From Bdellovibrionaceae bacterium UBA2339 (lineage in GTDB: Bacteria > Bdellovibrionota > Bdellovibrionia > Bdellovibrionales > JAMPXM01): a stretch of 64,000 bases of DNA. Shown here one piece after another: positions 51,513 to 59,390 of this stretch. The notes beneath the pieces are model-generated. The model did no database searches and was not told the DNA's origin. It saw only the letters and a program-made list of their open reading frames with translations. The stretch is from positions 1-64,000 of the forward strand of contig DDUL01000004.1 of assembly GCA_002344785.1 (NCBI GenBank), given 5' to 3'. Made by a program: the position numbers and the translations under genes. Every line of letters begins with the position of its first letter. The stretch's first letter is position 1.

Positions 51513-52316
51513 TTAATAGCGTCGGAGTGTGCCACGCGCAATCGCTGTGCCTTGATAGTAAAGCGTGATGTCAAACTGGTAGCTCGAGTCGGGTCGACCG
51601 ACTTCGACGATGCCGCGCAAGCTCACCGGGGTGCCGGCGTAATCGACACCTTCGACATACATGCCCTGACTATTGTTGTAGTCGTACAGCTTGGCGCGCT
51701 GATTGAGAATCAATGCGCGCGCAAAGCCTGTCAGCGCTCCATAGAAGGGATTGTACGCGTCGGGATTGCTCGTGCCCGCACCAATGGTGAAGTTGCCCGC
51801 GTTCTGACCTGAGATGATGTTCAGGTGCATGAAAGCTGAGCTGCTCCAAGTGTTGCAATTCGCATCGCCCCAGTTCCAGCCAACCCAATACGGATTGCAG
51901 AGACCTGCATACTGAAGCATGCGCGAAAACGCGTCGCGATTGCTCACGCCGAGCGAGCCTTTGAAGTTGGTCCCGTAGCCCGCGCCATGAACTTGGTCGA
52001 CCGTGATCAGCGTGCCGGGAACGCACATGCCCTGGCCGGGAACCCAGCCGTGATTGGGCTGTGTGCAACCTTGTTGATACAAGCATCCATATTGTGCGTT
52101 GTAGATTTGGCCGATTTGACACTGTGTCGCGACCACACCTGTGCCCGTCGGTCCACCCGGAGGCGGAGTCGCGACATCGCCACCACCGCTCTTTGAACAA
52201 GCGATCACGCTCATCGACATGAACAGCGTCGCGAACAGCGCGAGCGCCAAAGAGCCAACGTGAGTTCGTGAGCTCGCCGGACGGTGCGACCGTGTTTCTA
52301 CGTGACGATTGTTCAT
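51513..52316 (-). CDS. Cysteine-rich lipoprotein of unknown function
   Basis: A 267-residue protein with a lipoprotein signal: hydrophobic residues 22-39 and lipobox SVIAC with Cys40. A Gly/Pro linker follows, then a Cys/Gly/Tyr/Trp-rich region (CQIGQIYNAQYGC, QGCTQPNHGW, GLCNPYWVGWNWGDANC) whose paired cysteines suggest disulphides, and a beta-rich C-terminal half ending RGTLRRY. I do not recognise the family. ATG 52316 is set by AAGGAGAG upstream; that site lies in a long inverted repeat. Confidence 0.75.
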   Translation of the reverse strand: MNNRHVETRSHRPASSRTHVGSLALALFATLFMSMSVIACSKSGGGDVATPPPGGPTGTGVVATQCQIGQIYNAQYGCLYQQGCTQPNHGWVPGQGMCVPGTLITVDQVHGAGYGTNFKGSLGVSNRDAFSRMLQYAGLCNPYWVGWNWGDANCNTWSSSAFMHLNIISGQNAGNFTIGAGTSNPDAYNPFYGALTGFARALILNQRAKLYDYNNSQGMYVEGVDYAGTPVSLRGIVEVGRPDSSYQFDITLYYQGTAIARGTLRRY

Positions 52317-52318
52317 AC

Positions 52319-52366
52319 AACTCTCCTTCGATGAGCGAATGAGTCCTATCAAGGTGGCGGAGAGTT
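52319..52366 (-). promoter_or_regulatory. Leader inverted repeat covering a ribosome-binding site
   Basis: GGAGAGTT, the ribosome-binding site of the lipoprotein gene (minus strand, complement of 52319-52326), is exactly complementary to AACTCTCC located 32 bases upstream in the same mRNA (complement of 52359-52366). The eight-base stem would hide the site. Confidence 0.5.
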
Positions 52367-52590
52367 CAATGCCAGTGCCAACCTACGAAGCCTGTGGCGA
52401 GCCGCTCAATTTGTCGCGAGATGAAACAAACTCAAAAAAGTGCCGCTTTCGCGTTTGTCCAGTGCCCAAAATCCGCACCAATCGAGAACGGCCAATGCCT
52501 CATGAATTCGAACTGAGTGTACCGGCTTGAGACAGTTCAGGGACTTGCGAGCGCACCCCGCAAGAAGTTGAGCCGAGTAAAAATCTCCTC

Positions 52591-52619
52591 TCAAGCCAGG
52601 ACCTTGGGCGTGCCGATAA
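52591..52619 (+). promoter_or_regulatory. Sigma-28-like promoter before the protease-PilZ gene
   Basis: GCCGATAA at 52612-52619 equals the sigma-28 -10 consensus; TCAAGCC at 52591-52597 is a weak -35. Both this site and the one before the PilZ gene at 48398 share AAGCC, then 13 or 14 bases, then GCCGATAAAG. The leader would be about 46 bases. Confidence 0.45.
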
Positions 52620-52672
52620 AGAAAGGGATGGGGTTCGGTTTGAACTCAAGGCCGTACGTTTTTGGAGGCTTC

Positions 52673-54631
52673 ATGAGCGCCTTTGGAAAGATGAGCGATG
52701 CCAATTCGACTTTGGCCAAGGCCACTCGGAGCATAATTCCGGCCTCAACAGATCACGCGTTCAGGCTTCGGAAGTTATGCGTTGGAATTGTGAGCTTTCT
52801 TGCGGCGAGTTCGATCAATGTTTCTGTGGCCTCGGCCCAAGTCACGAGCGAAGCCGTCCCAGGTGAAATCATCGTCAAGCTCAAGGGCTCCGGAAAGTCC
52901 CTCAAGTCACAAGCCTTTCTGGGTAAGGCTGTGAGTGAAGGCGGATTGGCGCACAAGGGATCGTGGACCGGACTTAACATGCACCACTTTAAGGTGAACG
53001 ACTCGCGTCCTGTCGATGCTGTCATTCAGCAAATGCAAGCTGATCCCGATGTCGAGTATGTCGAGCCCAACTACATTCTTCGGCGACCCGACGACACCGA
53101 AGATGGCGAAGCCGTCAGTATGGCGGAAGTTCGTGCGGCGGCCAACTCATCCAGCAGTGTGGCCTCTTCGAGCTTCACGCAAAGCAATGCGCCGGTGCAG
53201 TTCCCTCAAGCTTGGGAAGCCGCCTCGGCCACCGGCACAACCATCGTGGTTGCGGTTGTTGATACGGGAGTCGACTACAATCATGCCGTGTTCGCTGACT
53301 CGGGTGCGATGTGGGTGAACTCCCGCGAAGTGCCTAACAATGGTGTCGATGATGACGGCAACGGATTTGTGGACGATGTTCGTGGTTGGAACTTTGCGTA
53401 CAACAGCAACAATCCAATGGACGACGACGGTCACGGCACGCATGTCGCGGGCATCGTTTTGGGTGCGACGCAAAACATCTCCGCGTACCCGATGTCGCCC
53501 GCGCGAATTCGCATTATGCCGCTGAAGTTCTTGGACTCCAACGGCATGGGCACGACATCAGATGCCGTGAAAGCGATCTACTACGCGGTCAACAACGGCG
53601 CCAAGGTGATCAACAACTCTTGGGGTGGAGGCGGTTACTCCAACGCTCTCGTCGAAGCACTCAATTATGCGTACAACAACAAAGTGGTGTTGGTCGCCGC
53701 CGCCGGAAACTCATCCAACAATAACGATCAGTCGCCAACTTATCCCGCGAGCTATCCGATTCCGGGTCTGATCTCTGTCGCGGCAACGACGGACCTCGAT
53801 AACTTGGCCAGCTTCTCCAACTACGGAGCCAACACTGTGCATGTCGGCGCTCCGGGTTCCGGCATTTATAGCACCTACCCTTACAATACGTACGGGCGCT
53901 CATCGGGTACTTCTATGGCGACGCCTTTCATCGCCGGCCTGTCGGCGTTGATCTTGCGCGAGAATCCGAATCTCACAGCTTATCAAGTGCGTGAATTAGT
54001 CTTCAGTGGCGCTGTGCCCGTCGCGAGTCTCGCATCCAAGACCACGACGCAATCGCGGATGAACGCCTACAACTCCGTTCAAGCGGCGAAGAGCGCGGTC
54101 GCAAGTTCATCTCAGCCCAACTCGCAAGCTTCGGCTCAGCGAGCTCCTGCGGCCGAGGCCCAAGCTGCCGGCTGCGGTTTAGTCAAAGCCATGCGCAGTG
54201 ACTTCTCTGGCCCCGGATCAGGTGATGGCATGAAACAGCTGACCTTCTTTGGTGTCTTACTGTTGATGATGGCACCTGTGCTGATCGCCATGCGCATGCG
54301 CCGACAAGCCGCTGCGGCTTATCGACGCCGATTCCCACGCTATCAAATCGCGTCCGAGGTCAAACTTTGCGTCGGCGATCGCGAGTTGGTTGGAAGCGTG
54401 TCTTCAATCTCCATGGGCGGTGCTCAGGTGAACACCGACGCTTGGCTGGATAACGGCGGCGTGGTGGCGATGGTGATCAAGAGCCCGGATGGACGCGAAG
54501 AAATCACCGTCAGCGGTAAGGTCGTCTGGAGCGAAGAGAAGAAGCGCTATGGCGTCGCCTTCCAGGATGCCGACACAAGCTCGCTCAATTCGATTGCTCG
54601 GTGGACGAAGAGCCTCATGCGCGCCTCATAA
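52673..54631 (+). CDS. Subtilisin-like protease with transmembrane helix and C-terminal PilZ domain
   Basis: A 652-residue fusion. A signal peptide ends near residue 56 (SVASAQ). Residues 63-136 look like an I9 inhibitor propeptide (GEIIVKLKG to YVEPNYIL). The S8 protease domain has Asp197 (VVDTG), His254 (GHGTHVAG), Asn346 (AAAGN) and Ser414 (GTSMATP), so it should be active. A hydrophobic helix spans 523-540, then RMRRQAAAAYRRR, a positive-inside stop-transfer. Residues 549-650 form a PilZ domain: RRFPR (R552-R556) and SISMGG (578-583), where Ser replaces the usual Asp/Asn. Topology puts the protease outside and PilZ in the cytoplasm. ATG 52673 has GGAGG upstream. Confidence 0.9.
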   Translation: MSAFGKMSDANSTLAKATRSIIPASTDHAFRLRKLCVGIVSFLAASSINVSVASAQVTSEAVPGEIIVKLKGSGKSLKSQAFLGKAVSEGGLAHKGSWTGLNMHHFKVNDSRPVDAVIQQMQADPDVEYVEPNYILRRPDDTEDGEAVSMAEVRAAANSSSSVASSSFTQSNAPVQFPQAWEAASATGTTIVVAVVDTGVDYNHAVFADSGAMWVNSREVPNNGVDDDGNGFVDDVRGWNFAYNSNNPMDDDGHGTHVAGIVLGATQNISAYPMSPARIRIMPLKFLDSNGMGTTSDAVKAIYYAVNNGAKVINNSWGGGGYSNALVEALNYAYNNKVVLVAAAGNSSNNNDQSPTYPASYPIPGLISVAATTDLDNLASFSNYGANTVHVGAPGSGIYSTYPYNTYGRSSGTSMATPFIAGLSALILRENPNLTAYQVRELVFSGAVPVASLASKTTTQSRMNAYNSVQAAKSAVASSSQPNSQASAQRAPAAEAQAAGCGLVKAMRSDFSGPGSGDGMKQLTFFGVLLLMMAPVLIAMRMRRQAAAAYRRRFPRYQIASEVKLCVGDRELVGSVSSISMGGAQVNTDAWLDNGGVVAMVIKSPDGREEITVSGKVVWSEEKKRYGVAFQDADTSSLNSIARWTKSLMRAS

Positions 54632-54662
54632 GCTGGCACACTTGAGTGGTCGTGAGATTTCG

Positions 54663-54694
54663 AAGGCCCCGGGTGGATATTGCCCCTGGGGCTT
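54663..54694 (+). terminator. Terminator after the protease-PilZ gene
   Basis: AAGGCCCCGGG (54663-54673) pairs with CCCTGGGGCTT (54684-54694), with one bulged G and one G-T pair, and a TTTT tail at 54693-54696. It stands 32 bases after the stop codon. The remaining gap to 54884 shows nothing else. Confidence 0.75.
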
Positions 54695-54884
54695 TTGACT
54701 TTGGTGCACCCGGATCTTCGGCGAATTTCACGCGATCCACGGACGTCTCGGACATCCGTATTCATTTGGCCTGAGCCTAAGACTCTTTGCCGATGGCGAA
54801 GCTCAGTCCCTAAGCCAGCGACTCAGTACCCCATCTCACAGCTTGAGGGCCGCTCAAAAGCGACTACCACTCAAGTGAGCCAGT

Positions 54885-56936
54885 TTATGAGCCGCCCTGA
54901 GCTTCCTTCTTATTAATGTAATCATCCCGAATCCAGTTGCGGATTCCCTTGTGGAGCTCATCGCTGGCTCCAAAGAAGACAAACAGGCAACGGTATCCGG
55001 CACCCTCTTGGCGTGAGGGAATGCTGGCTGTACATCGACCCATCACGCCGTCGGCAGATCCCGAAAACAGCGGTGAAAAGAAACGCATGAAGGACTTTGG
55101 ACGTAACGGCGTCGGATGTAGCACCGTCAGCCCATATTCGGAGAGCTCTTCCATTTGCGCGGTTTTGCAGAGTTGGCCCGTGATCTCGCAAGGAACAAAC
55201 ACAGGAGCTTCGGCATCTGCGGGACGGAACAAGGCGGGGACCAACGCCGCCAACTTATGCACGACTTGTTTGCGATCAATGGGCTTGAACAAGAAATCGG
55301 AAAAGCCCTTATGCATGAAGAGATTGGGCTGCAGTTGTGAGGCCTCTTCGGCCATGAGAAAGATTCGCGGCAGAGGCTGGCCGGCCGATATCACGCCAGC
55401 TTGGCGCATCGTCTCGTGGAGGCCGTCGAGCCATGCCGTATGTTCGCCGCGCACAAATGAAGCGTCGAGAAAGATCGCCTCGAAGCGAAGCTCATCGGTG
55501 GAAGTTTGGGCGTGCGAAGTTTTGTTGAGCTTCAGCCATGCGAGGTGGTCGATCTCGCGCAGTTCAAGTTGCAGTTCATGGCCTTCGCCTCCGGCGCTCC
55601 GCACGCGCTGACAATTGGCTTCGACATAGGACATCTGGCCATCTTCGTGCAGGACACGAAGGCCTGCGTTGCTCTCTCCGCCGGACTGCGCGTAGGTCAC
55701 GAATTCATCCCAGTCGTCCCGATCAGCACTGAGGACTTGCTCGCGGAAGTCGATGCGTCGATCCAGCCAATCGCCAACGCTGCGGCCGAAGAAGCTGCTT
55801 CCGCGTTCAATGTCGGAGTCAAATCGATCGATACCGCGAGAAGCTTCGTTGAGAAAAAGAATTGTTTTCTGGCGCGGCAGCGCTAAGCCTTCAGCGGCCA
55901 CGACGATGCTGGAAAGATCCACGGCGCTATGTGTGCGCTTGGCGAACGCGGAGAGAAAGCGCGAATAATTTTGAAAGCGCGTGACCTCAACGCGTTCGAA
56001 GTTTTCTTCAATGCAGCTCGCGACCTGATCCAGTGAGGTGCGGTTCATGTCGACGACAGCAAATCGGTGCCGAGGCGGCAATTTTTCTTTGCTCGCGGCA
56101 GGTGGCTTCTTGGTCAGTGGTCGAGACCGAGCTTTTGGCGATGGCATTTTGCGATTGATGATGAAGCGGCGAATCTCGCCCAGCTGTTCAGGGCTGATGC
56201 CGAAGAGTGAAAAGCGAACCAGCCATTGATTTTCAATCTGCGGATGTCGTACCGAAGCATAAGCGCGCCCAATGATCCGACCACTGGGTGAGCTGCGGGT
56301 GCCAAAGGCCCTCGAATGAATGAGTGCGTACACGCCTTCAGCGAGCGGGCGGGGATTGCGAATCGACAAGGCGAACTCGGAGAGTTCATCGATGATGGCG
56401 TCTTTGCCGATTTCGACAAAGCCTTCAGCTTTTGTTCGATATAGGAAACTCGGATTGAGGTCAGGATTGTCGGAGAATAGCAATTCGACCTTCTGCTGAA
56501 AGAGAGCTTGATCGAAGGGCTTCAAGACGAGGTCATCGATGAAGTCGCTTTGAAAACGATCATAGCGCGCGTTGGGCTCGTCATAACCGACGAGCAAAAT
56601 CCGCATTTGCACTTGCGCCGAGGAGTGACCAAGCTCGCCGAGTTTCTGCCGCGTTTGTTTGACCCACTCCAAAGTTTTGGCGCCCAGCAAATCCAAGTCG
56701 ACGATCAGCAAACGAATCGGTGCGGCTGAGGCCAGAAATTCGCGAGCCTTGTTCGCATCCATTCCGTCTGTCGCGTTGGGGTCGGTGATCTCGCGCAAAG
56801 GCTGTTCGTAAGCCTTATCGAAAGCTTCGATGCTGGGAAAAGAATCCACCCAAGGGTCATCGGACAATTCGCGCAACCACGCCCGAAGTTGCTGAGCCGC
56901 ACGAGTATCGTTAGAGAGGACGACCACCTTCAACAT
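54885..56936 (-). CDS. Duplicated receiver-like/PilZ-like signalling protein
   Basis: A 683-residue soluble protein with repeated architecture. Residues 1-155 resemble a receiver domain (VVVLSND; LLIVDLD with Asp80; VLKP with Lys139), interrupted by an insert near 44-72. Residues 166-262 are PilZ-like (DELSEFALSI). Residues 290-400 may be a second, degenerate receiver (FAVVDMN). Residues 408-470 recall a PAS fold. Residues 484-570 form a third receiver-like domain (IFLD, Asp491; FLFKP, Lys551), and 578-676 a second PilZ-like domain (EELSEYGLTV). No kinase, HTH, GGDEF or EAL is seen. It converges on the protease gene. A scaffold for phospho- and c-di-GMP-type signals is inferred. Confidence 0.7.
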   Translation of the reverse strand: MLKVVVLSNDTRAAQQLRAWLRELSDDPWVDSFPSIEAFDKAYEQPLREITDPNATDGMDANKAREFLASAAPIRLLIVDLDLLGAKTLEWVKQTRQKLGELGHSSAQVQMRILLVGYDEPNARYDRFQSDFIDDLVLKPFDQALFQQKVELLFSDNPDLNPSFLYRTKAEGFVEIGKDAIIDELSEFALSIRNPRPLAEGVYALIHSRAFGTRSSPSGRIIGRAYASVRHPQIENQWLVRFSLFGISPEQLGEIRRFIINRKMPSPKARSRPLTKKPPAASKEKLPPRHRFAVVDMNRTSLDQVASCIEENFERVEVTRFQNYSRFLSAFAKRTHSAVDLSSIVVAAEGLALPRQKTILFLNEASRGIDRFDSDIERGSSFFGRSVGDWLDRRIDFREQVLSADRDDWDEFVTYAQSGGESNAGLRVLHEDGQMSYVEANCQRVRSAGGEGHELQLELREIDHLAWLKLNKTSHAQTSTDELRFEAIFLDASFVRGEHTAWLDGLHETMRQAGVISAGQPLPRIFLMAEEASQLQPNLFMHKGFSDFLFKPIDRKQVVHKLAALVPALFRPADAEAPVFVPCEITGQLCKTAQMEELSEYGLTVLHPTPLRPKSFMRFFSPLFSGSADGVMGRCTASIPSRQEGAGYRCLFVFFGASDELHKGIRNWIRDDYINKKEAQGGS

Positions 56937-57148
56937 AACTTCACTTCAGTCTAAACCTCGGAGAGCGAGCTGGTTAGAAGTTTTCTTGCTATGTCGAGGA
57001 CTTGTGGGGTGTTCCGTGCGGAAGTGGGCGACCAGAGCGAGGCCCAAGCGACTGTGGAGGTTGTGTGAAGGTGAGTGGCCAGGCCGCTTGACCTTGAAGC
57101 CGAACTTCGACTTGTCAGATTGTTAGATTGGCTTAATGATCCCGACCT

Positions 57149-57829
57149 ATGGCGAGAGTTGCGATTCTCAGACACAGTCGAGGCACACCACCTGGGCGCG
57201 CACTCAGTTGGGCGCAAGAGCGAGGTCACGTCGTACAAATCTACGATTTGGATTTGGGCTCGCCGCTGCCGAAACTTGAGGATTTTGATGCGCTGATCTC
57301 TTTGGGTGGGCCCATGAATTGCGACGATGAGGCGCGATGGCCTTGGCTCAGAGACGAAAAGATCTTGTTAGCGGAAGCGATCCAGGCGAAGCGAGTTGTG
57401 CTCGGACTCTGTTTGGGCGCACAACTCATTGCGCGCAGCCAAGGTGCAGCTGTTCGCCCCAATACGCATTGGGAGAGTGGATGGCATAAGGTTTCAGTGC
57501 GCGATGAGTACTTGGGTGAGCAAGAGCTGTTTGTATTTCAGTGGCATCGTGACACATTTGAATTGCCGTCGAGTGCACAGAGAATGGCGACGAATAGTGT
57601 GACTGAGAATCAGGCGTTTCGCCTCTCAGACCGAGTGGTGGGGACACAGTTTCATCCCGAAACTGAAGCGACTTGGGTTGAAGCGCTTATCGTCGATCCT
57701 GATCAGCCGCCGGATGGGCCCTATGTCCAGCGCGAAGGGCAGTTGCGGGCGGGCTTAGCGTATCTGCCGACCCAGCAAGCCTGGCTGGATCGACTCATGC
57801 GACAAATGTTTGAAGCTGCAGGAATCTGA
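57149..57829 (+). CDS. Class I glutamine amidotransferase-like protein
   Basis: A 226-residue GATase1 domain protein with a complete triad: Cys88 in GLCLGAQ, His169 and Glu171 in TQFHPE. SLGGPMN supplies the oxyanion-strand motif. It resembles the stand-alone GMP synthase-like amidotransferases, which release ammonia from glutamine for an unidentified partner or hydrolyse gamma-glutamyl compounds. ATG 57149 lacks a clear ribosome-binding site. It converges on hpt with a 21-base gap holding a GAGCC/GGCTC hairpin (57836-57852). Confidence 0.85.
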   Translation: MARVAILRHSRGTPPGRALSWAQERGHVVQIYDLDLGSPLPKLEDFDALISLGGPMNCDDEARWPWLRDEKILLAEAIQAKRVVLGLCLGAQLIARSQGAAVRPNTHWESGWHKVSVRDEYLGEQELFVFQWHRDTFELPSSAQRMATNSVTENQAFRLSDRVVGTQFHPETEATWVEALIVDPDQPPDGPYVQREGQLRAGLAYLPTQQAWLDRLMRQMFEAAGI

Positions 57830-57850
57830 CCCGTCGAGCCTTTACTGGGC

Positions 57851-58393
57851 TCAATTGAGACTTTGCACCTGGGCGATGTAGGGAAGATTTCTGTAGAAGC
57901 CTTGGTAATCCAAGCCGTAGCCGATCACAAAATCGTTCGGAATTTCAAAGCCCACGAAGTCGGGTTTGAAATCTGTTTTCAGTGCCGAAGGCTTCAACAG
58001 CAAAGTGCAGGTCAAAATCTTTCGCGGCTTGCGAGCTTGCAGCGTTTTCATCAGAAATTCCATGGTGAGACCTGTATCGACGATGTCCTCAATCAGCAGG
58101 ACAGTTCGGCCTTCAATGGAGCTGGTGAGATCCAAAGTGACCTTCACTTCACCGCTCGACTTCATGCCGTCACCGTAAGACGCGACTCCGAGAAACTCCG
58201 TTGCCAAATCCGCATCGATGGCACGCACGAGATCCGAGAAGAACACAAATGAGCCTTTTAGCACGCAAACGGCAACCAGTTCGTCTTTGAGATTTTCGCG
58301 ATCGATGAAGGAGGTGATTTCGCGACCGAGTTCGTGAACTCGCTTAGCGATCTTTTGTTGGTCGATCAATTTGTTGTGCTTCAATGGTGCCAC
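57851..58393 (-). CDS. hpt: Hypoxanthine phosphoribosyltransferase
   Basis: Salvages hypoxanthine and guanine to IMP and GMP using PRPP. The 180-residue protein has VLKGSFVFFSDL, the PRPP-binding motif VLLIEDIVDTGLT (residues 98-110) and FVGFEIPNDFVIGYGLDY, which contains the purine-stacking region. The start is GTG 58393, five bases after GGAGG; upstream in-frame codons run into the repeat-rich leader. It follows the UPRTase-like gene on the same strand after 140 bases. Confidence 0.94.
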   Translation of the reverse strand: MAPLKHNKLIDQQKIAKRVHELGREITSFIDRENLKDELVAVCVLKGSFVFFSDLVRAIDADLATEFLGVASYGDGMKSSGEVKVTLDLTSSIEGRTVLLIEDIVDTGLTMEFLMKTLQARKPRKILTCTLLLKPSALKTDFKPDFVGFEIPNDFVIGYGLDYQGFYRNLPYIAQVQSLN

Positions 58394-58413
58394 GTTCGCC
58401 TCCGCAGATTTTT

Positions 58414-58503
58414 TCAACCCAACCCAACTCAACCCAACTCAACTCAAACCGCTACTGTCGCAATTCCTACAACTCATGGGCAACTCATGGGCAACTCATG
58501 GGT
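58414..58503. repeat. Two short repeat families in the hpt leader
   Basis: At 58414-58447 the motif CAACCCAACT recurs in overlapping, imperfect copies. At 58471-58503 the 11-base unit AACTCATGGGC occurs three times, the last with one change. Both lie between upp and hpt and would be transcribed into the hpt leader. Confidence 0.85.
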
Positions 58504-58533
58504 GCCAGTTTGAGCAACCCGGCCTCGCGCCGG

Positions 58534-59325
58534 CTAAATCCAAGAGTTATTCATAATCTCGCCGAAACCACCGCCACCTGGCACGATGTATTGCTTGTCG
58601 TTAAGACCTCGTTCTTCCGACCAACGTTCGCCAGGCACGCACTTCAGGACCTCGGCAGGGGAAAGTCCCCGATCCAATCGAAGCGCGTAAACGATGAGGT
58701 CCGGGTGAGCTTCGGTCACGCGCTTGATGTATTCGGGCGTGACGATCAGATGGAGCGCAGCGAACTTGGCCGCTCGGCCGCCGACTCGCTGTTTGTAATG
58801 CTCGAGAGCTGAGACGATGGTATTGCCCGTCGCACCCATCGGGTCGGGAACGACGACATAGGCGCCGTCGATTTCTCCGCCGATCTTCGCGCTACCGAGG
58901 TGCGCGCCTGTCACTTGTTCGCGATCATCCGTCATGCGCGACGCGAGAATGTGATCTTGGCGACACGATTCCGGGTCGAGCAGCTGATTAAACATGTGAT
59001 GGCAGACATGGCTCGGGAAGGTGCCAGCACGCGCGAGATTGACGGTGACGATGCGTGTGCGCGGAGCAATCACTTCAGTGGTCAGTTTTTGGTCGGGATG
59101 TGAGGCGGTCATGCGCGTGGGGATGGTGATCTTTTCGCGCGGTAGCTCTCGGGATGCAAAGCTCTGCGCCAAAGCCGCGTAGAGTCTCTCAACTAAGTCA
59201 TTGATCTCGGGCTGTCGGCATTCGGGTGTGCAGAGTCGCGCCAGCCAAGCCGAGAGCGAGGGGTCTTGGGCAATATGAACTTGCGGACCGTAGTGATGTT
59301 TGAGTTCAGCCACAAACGCGCTCAT
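58534..59325 (-). CDS. Uracil phosphoribosyltransferase-like protein (long form)
   Basis: A 263-residue protein, longer than the usual 208-residue Upp. The PRPP loop is DPMGATGNTI (161-170), and LHLIVTPEYIKRV and PDLIVYALRLDRGLS match the UPRTase C-terminal half. The ending differs from Upp: instead of GDAGDR it reads GLNDKQYIVPGGGGFGEIMNN. NLARAG replaces the common LRAG. It would convert uracil and PRPP to UMP, but the divergent uracil pocket leaves room for another base. An N-terminal extension of about 50 residues contains paired cysteines (Cys32, Cys36). Confidence 0.75.
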   Translation of the reverse strand: MSAFVAELKHHYGPQVHIAQDPSLSAWLARLCTPECRQPEINDLVERLYAALAQSFASRELPREKITIPTRMTASHPDQKLTTEVIAPRTRIVTVNLARAGTFPSHVCHHMFNQLLDPESCRQDHILASRMTDDREQVTGAHLGSAKIGGEIDGAYVVVPDPMGATGNTIVSALEHYKQRVGGRAAKFAALHLIVTPEYIKRVTEAHPDLIVYALRLDRGLSPAEVLKCVPGERWSEERGLNDKQYIVPGGGGFGEIMNNSWI

Positions 59326-59390
59326 GGGCTCATCAGGTAGCTGTGAGCCCTGCGTAGGTCAACTTCAAAGCTGAATGTGGGCGATGGATT

